This document shows positions 13,050 to 13,219 of a stretch of DNA of 13,219 nt, one piece after another. The notes beneath the pieces were generated by a model. That model was not told the origin of the DNA, did not search any database, and saw only the letters and a list, made by a program, of their open reading frames with translations. The stretch is from positions 1 through 13,219 of the forward strand of contig JAEZAM010000062.1 of the NCBI GenBank assembly GCA_023430465.1. The letters are read 5' to 3'. Each line of letters starts with the position of its first letter. The first letter of the stretch is position 1. The translations under genes and the position numbers were made by a program. This DNA is from Bacteroidota bacterium. GTDB lineage: Bacteria; Bacteroidota; Bacteroidia; Chitinophagales; Chitinophagaceae.

Positions 13050-13076
13050 TTGTTAATGTTGCAACAATTATTTTTG
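13050..13076 (+). promoter_or_regulatory. Bacteroidota-type promoter near the right edge
   Basis: TTG at 13050-13052, a 16-bp spacer, then TATTTTTG at 13069-13076, an exact TAnnTTTG box. This is close to the TTG-N17-23-TAnnTTTG pattern of the phylum and is the best such promoter in the window. The start site would be about 13083; at least 130 nt of RNA would precede the window end with no clear gene. Confidence 0.5.
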
Positions 13077-13086
13077 TTTCAGAAGT

Positions 13087-13108
13087 TGATTGATAAGCAT
13101 TTCAATCA
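13087..13108 (+). other. Hairpin at the predicted 5' end of the right-edge transcript
   Basis: TGATTGA and TCAATCA form a perfect 7-bp stem with an 8-nt loop, beginning about 4 nt after the predicted transcription start. It could protect the RNA 5' end or be part of a structured leader. Confidence 0.35.
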
Positions 13109-13219
13109 TTATCCAGATCCAAGTTCCTTGAAACCAAATGACCGTCCAAAACCCTTTTTTAAAACCCAATCCTTAGAAAGACCAGTTCGAATCCAGTATC
13201 AGTCAACTTCTACTTTTTT

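Larger units (their letters stand above)
12882..13219. other. 338-bp stretch after cbs, no convincing gene
   Basis: No recognisable coding sequence is seen. A 42-codon frame (12899-13027) opens 18 bp after the cbs stop but matches nothing I know. AGCG-CAGAAA-CGCT (13032-13045) is a weak hairpin. A good promoter candidate lies at 13050-13076 with a hairpin right after it, so the last 140 bp may be the leader of a gene starting to the right of the window. The window ends in a T-run. Confidence 0.5.

Noticed and set aside
13138..13176. 12-codon frame MTVQNPFLKPNP
   Set aside because: Too short to judge; it has no run of one amino acid that would suggest an attenuator leader.
13185..13194. GTTCGAATCC, like a tRNA T-loop
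   Set aside because: The flanking bases do not form a T-stem (only the closing G-C pairs), and no acceptor or anticodon arm can be drawn.

Overview
The window reads as chromosomal DNA of a Bacteroidota bacterium, most likely of the Chitinophagaceae type. The evidence is a fused aspartokinase/homoserine dehydrogenase, a b558-type SdhC start, a DUF6249-like membrane protein, few Shine-Dalgarno sites, TAnnTTTG-like promoter boxes, and intergenic repeats of a kind I associate with that group. No phage, transposase or CRISPR array is visible. The placement is by recognition, not by database search.

Layout. The left edge (1-180, minus) holds the first 60 codons of sdhC. From 7642 down to 408 six genes point leftward: a BadF/BadG-type sugar kinase and murQ (N-acetylmuramate salvage), then thrA, thrB, thrC (homoserine and threonine synthesis), then a conserved protein of unknown function. 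The 242 bp between murQ and thrA hold a run of eight Thr/Ile codons ending at a stop inside a hairpin, which looks like a threonine-operon leader peptide. To the right, a membrane-anchored S41 protease (7780-9357, plus) converges on an ECF sigma factor/anti-sigma pair (10546-9420, minus), with a 14-bp inverted-repeat terminator between them. Divergent from the sigma gene is a small DUF6249-like membrane protein (10785-11171). A repeat-rich 339-bp gap follows, then cystathionine beta-synthase (11511-12881) and 338 bp of mostly non-coding sequence with one good promoter candidate.

The most interesting observation is in the 238 bp between the sigma factor and the DUF6249-like gene. Three copies of a bipartite motif, GTAACC-N17-GTC, are present with identical spacing: one reads into the sigma/anti-sigma genes and two in tandem read into the membrane-protein gene. 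This looks like the sigma factor's own promoter, so the locus may be a small self-contained envelope-response regulon. A 12-bp perfect palindrome sits between the two tandem copies.

Metabolic links: ThrA makes homoserine, ThrB and ThrC convert it to threonine, and the cystathionine beta-synthase uses homocysteine, another product of the homoserine branch. The kinase plus MurQ would feed cell-wall amino sugar back into GlcNAc-6-phosphate metabolism.
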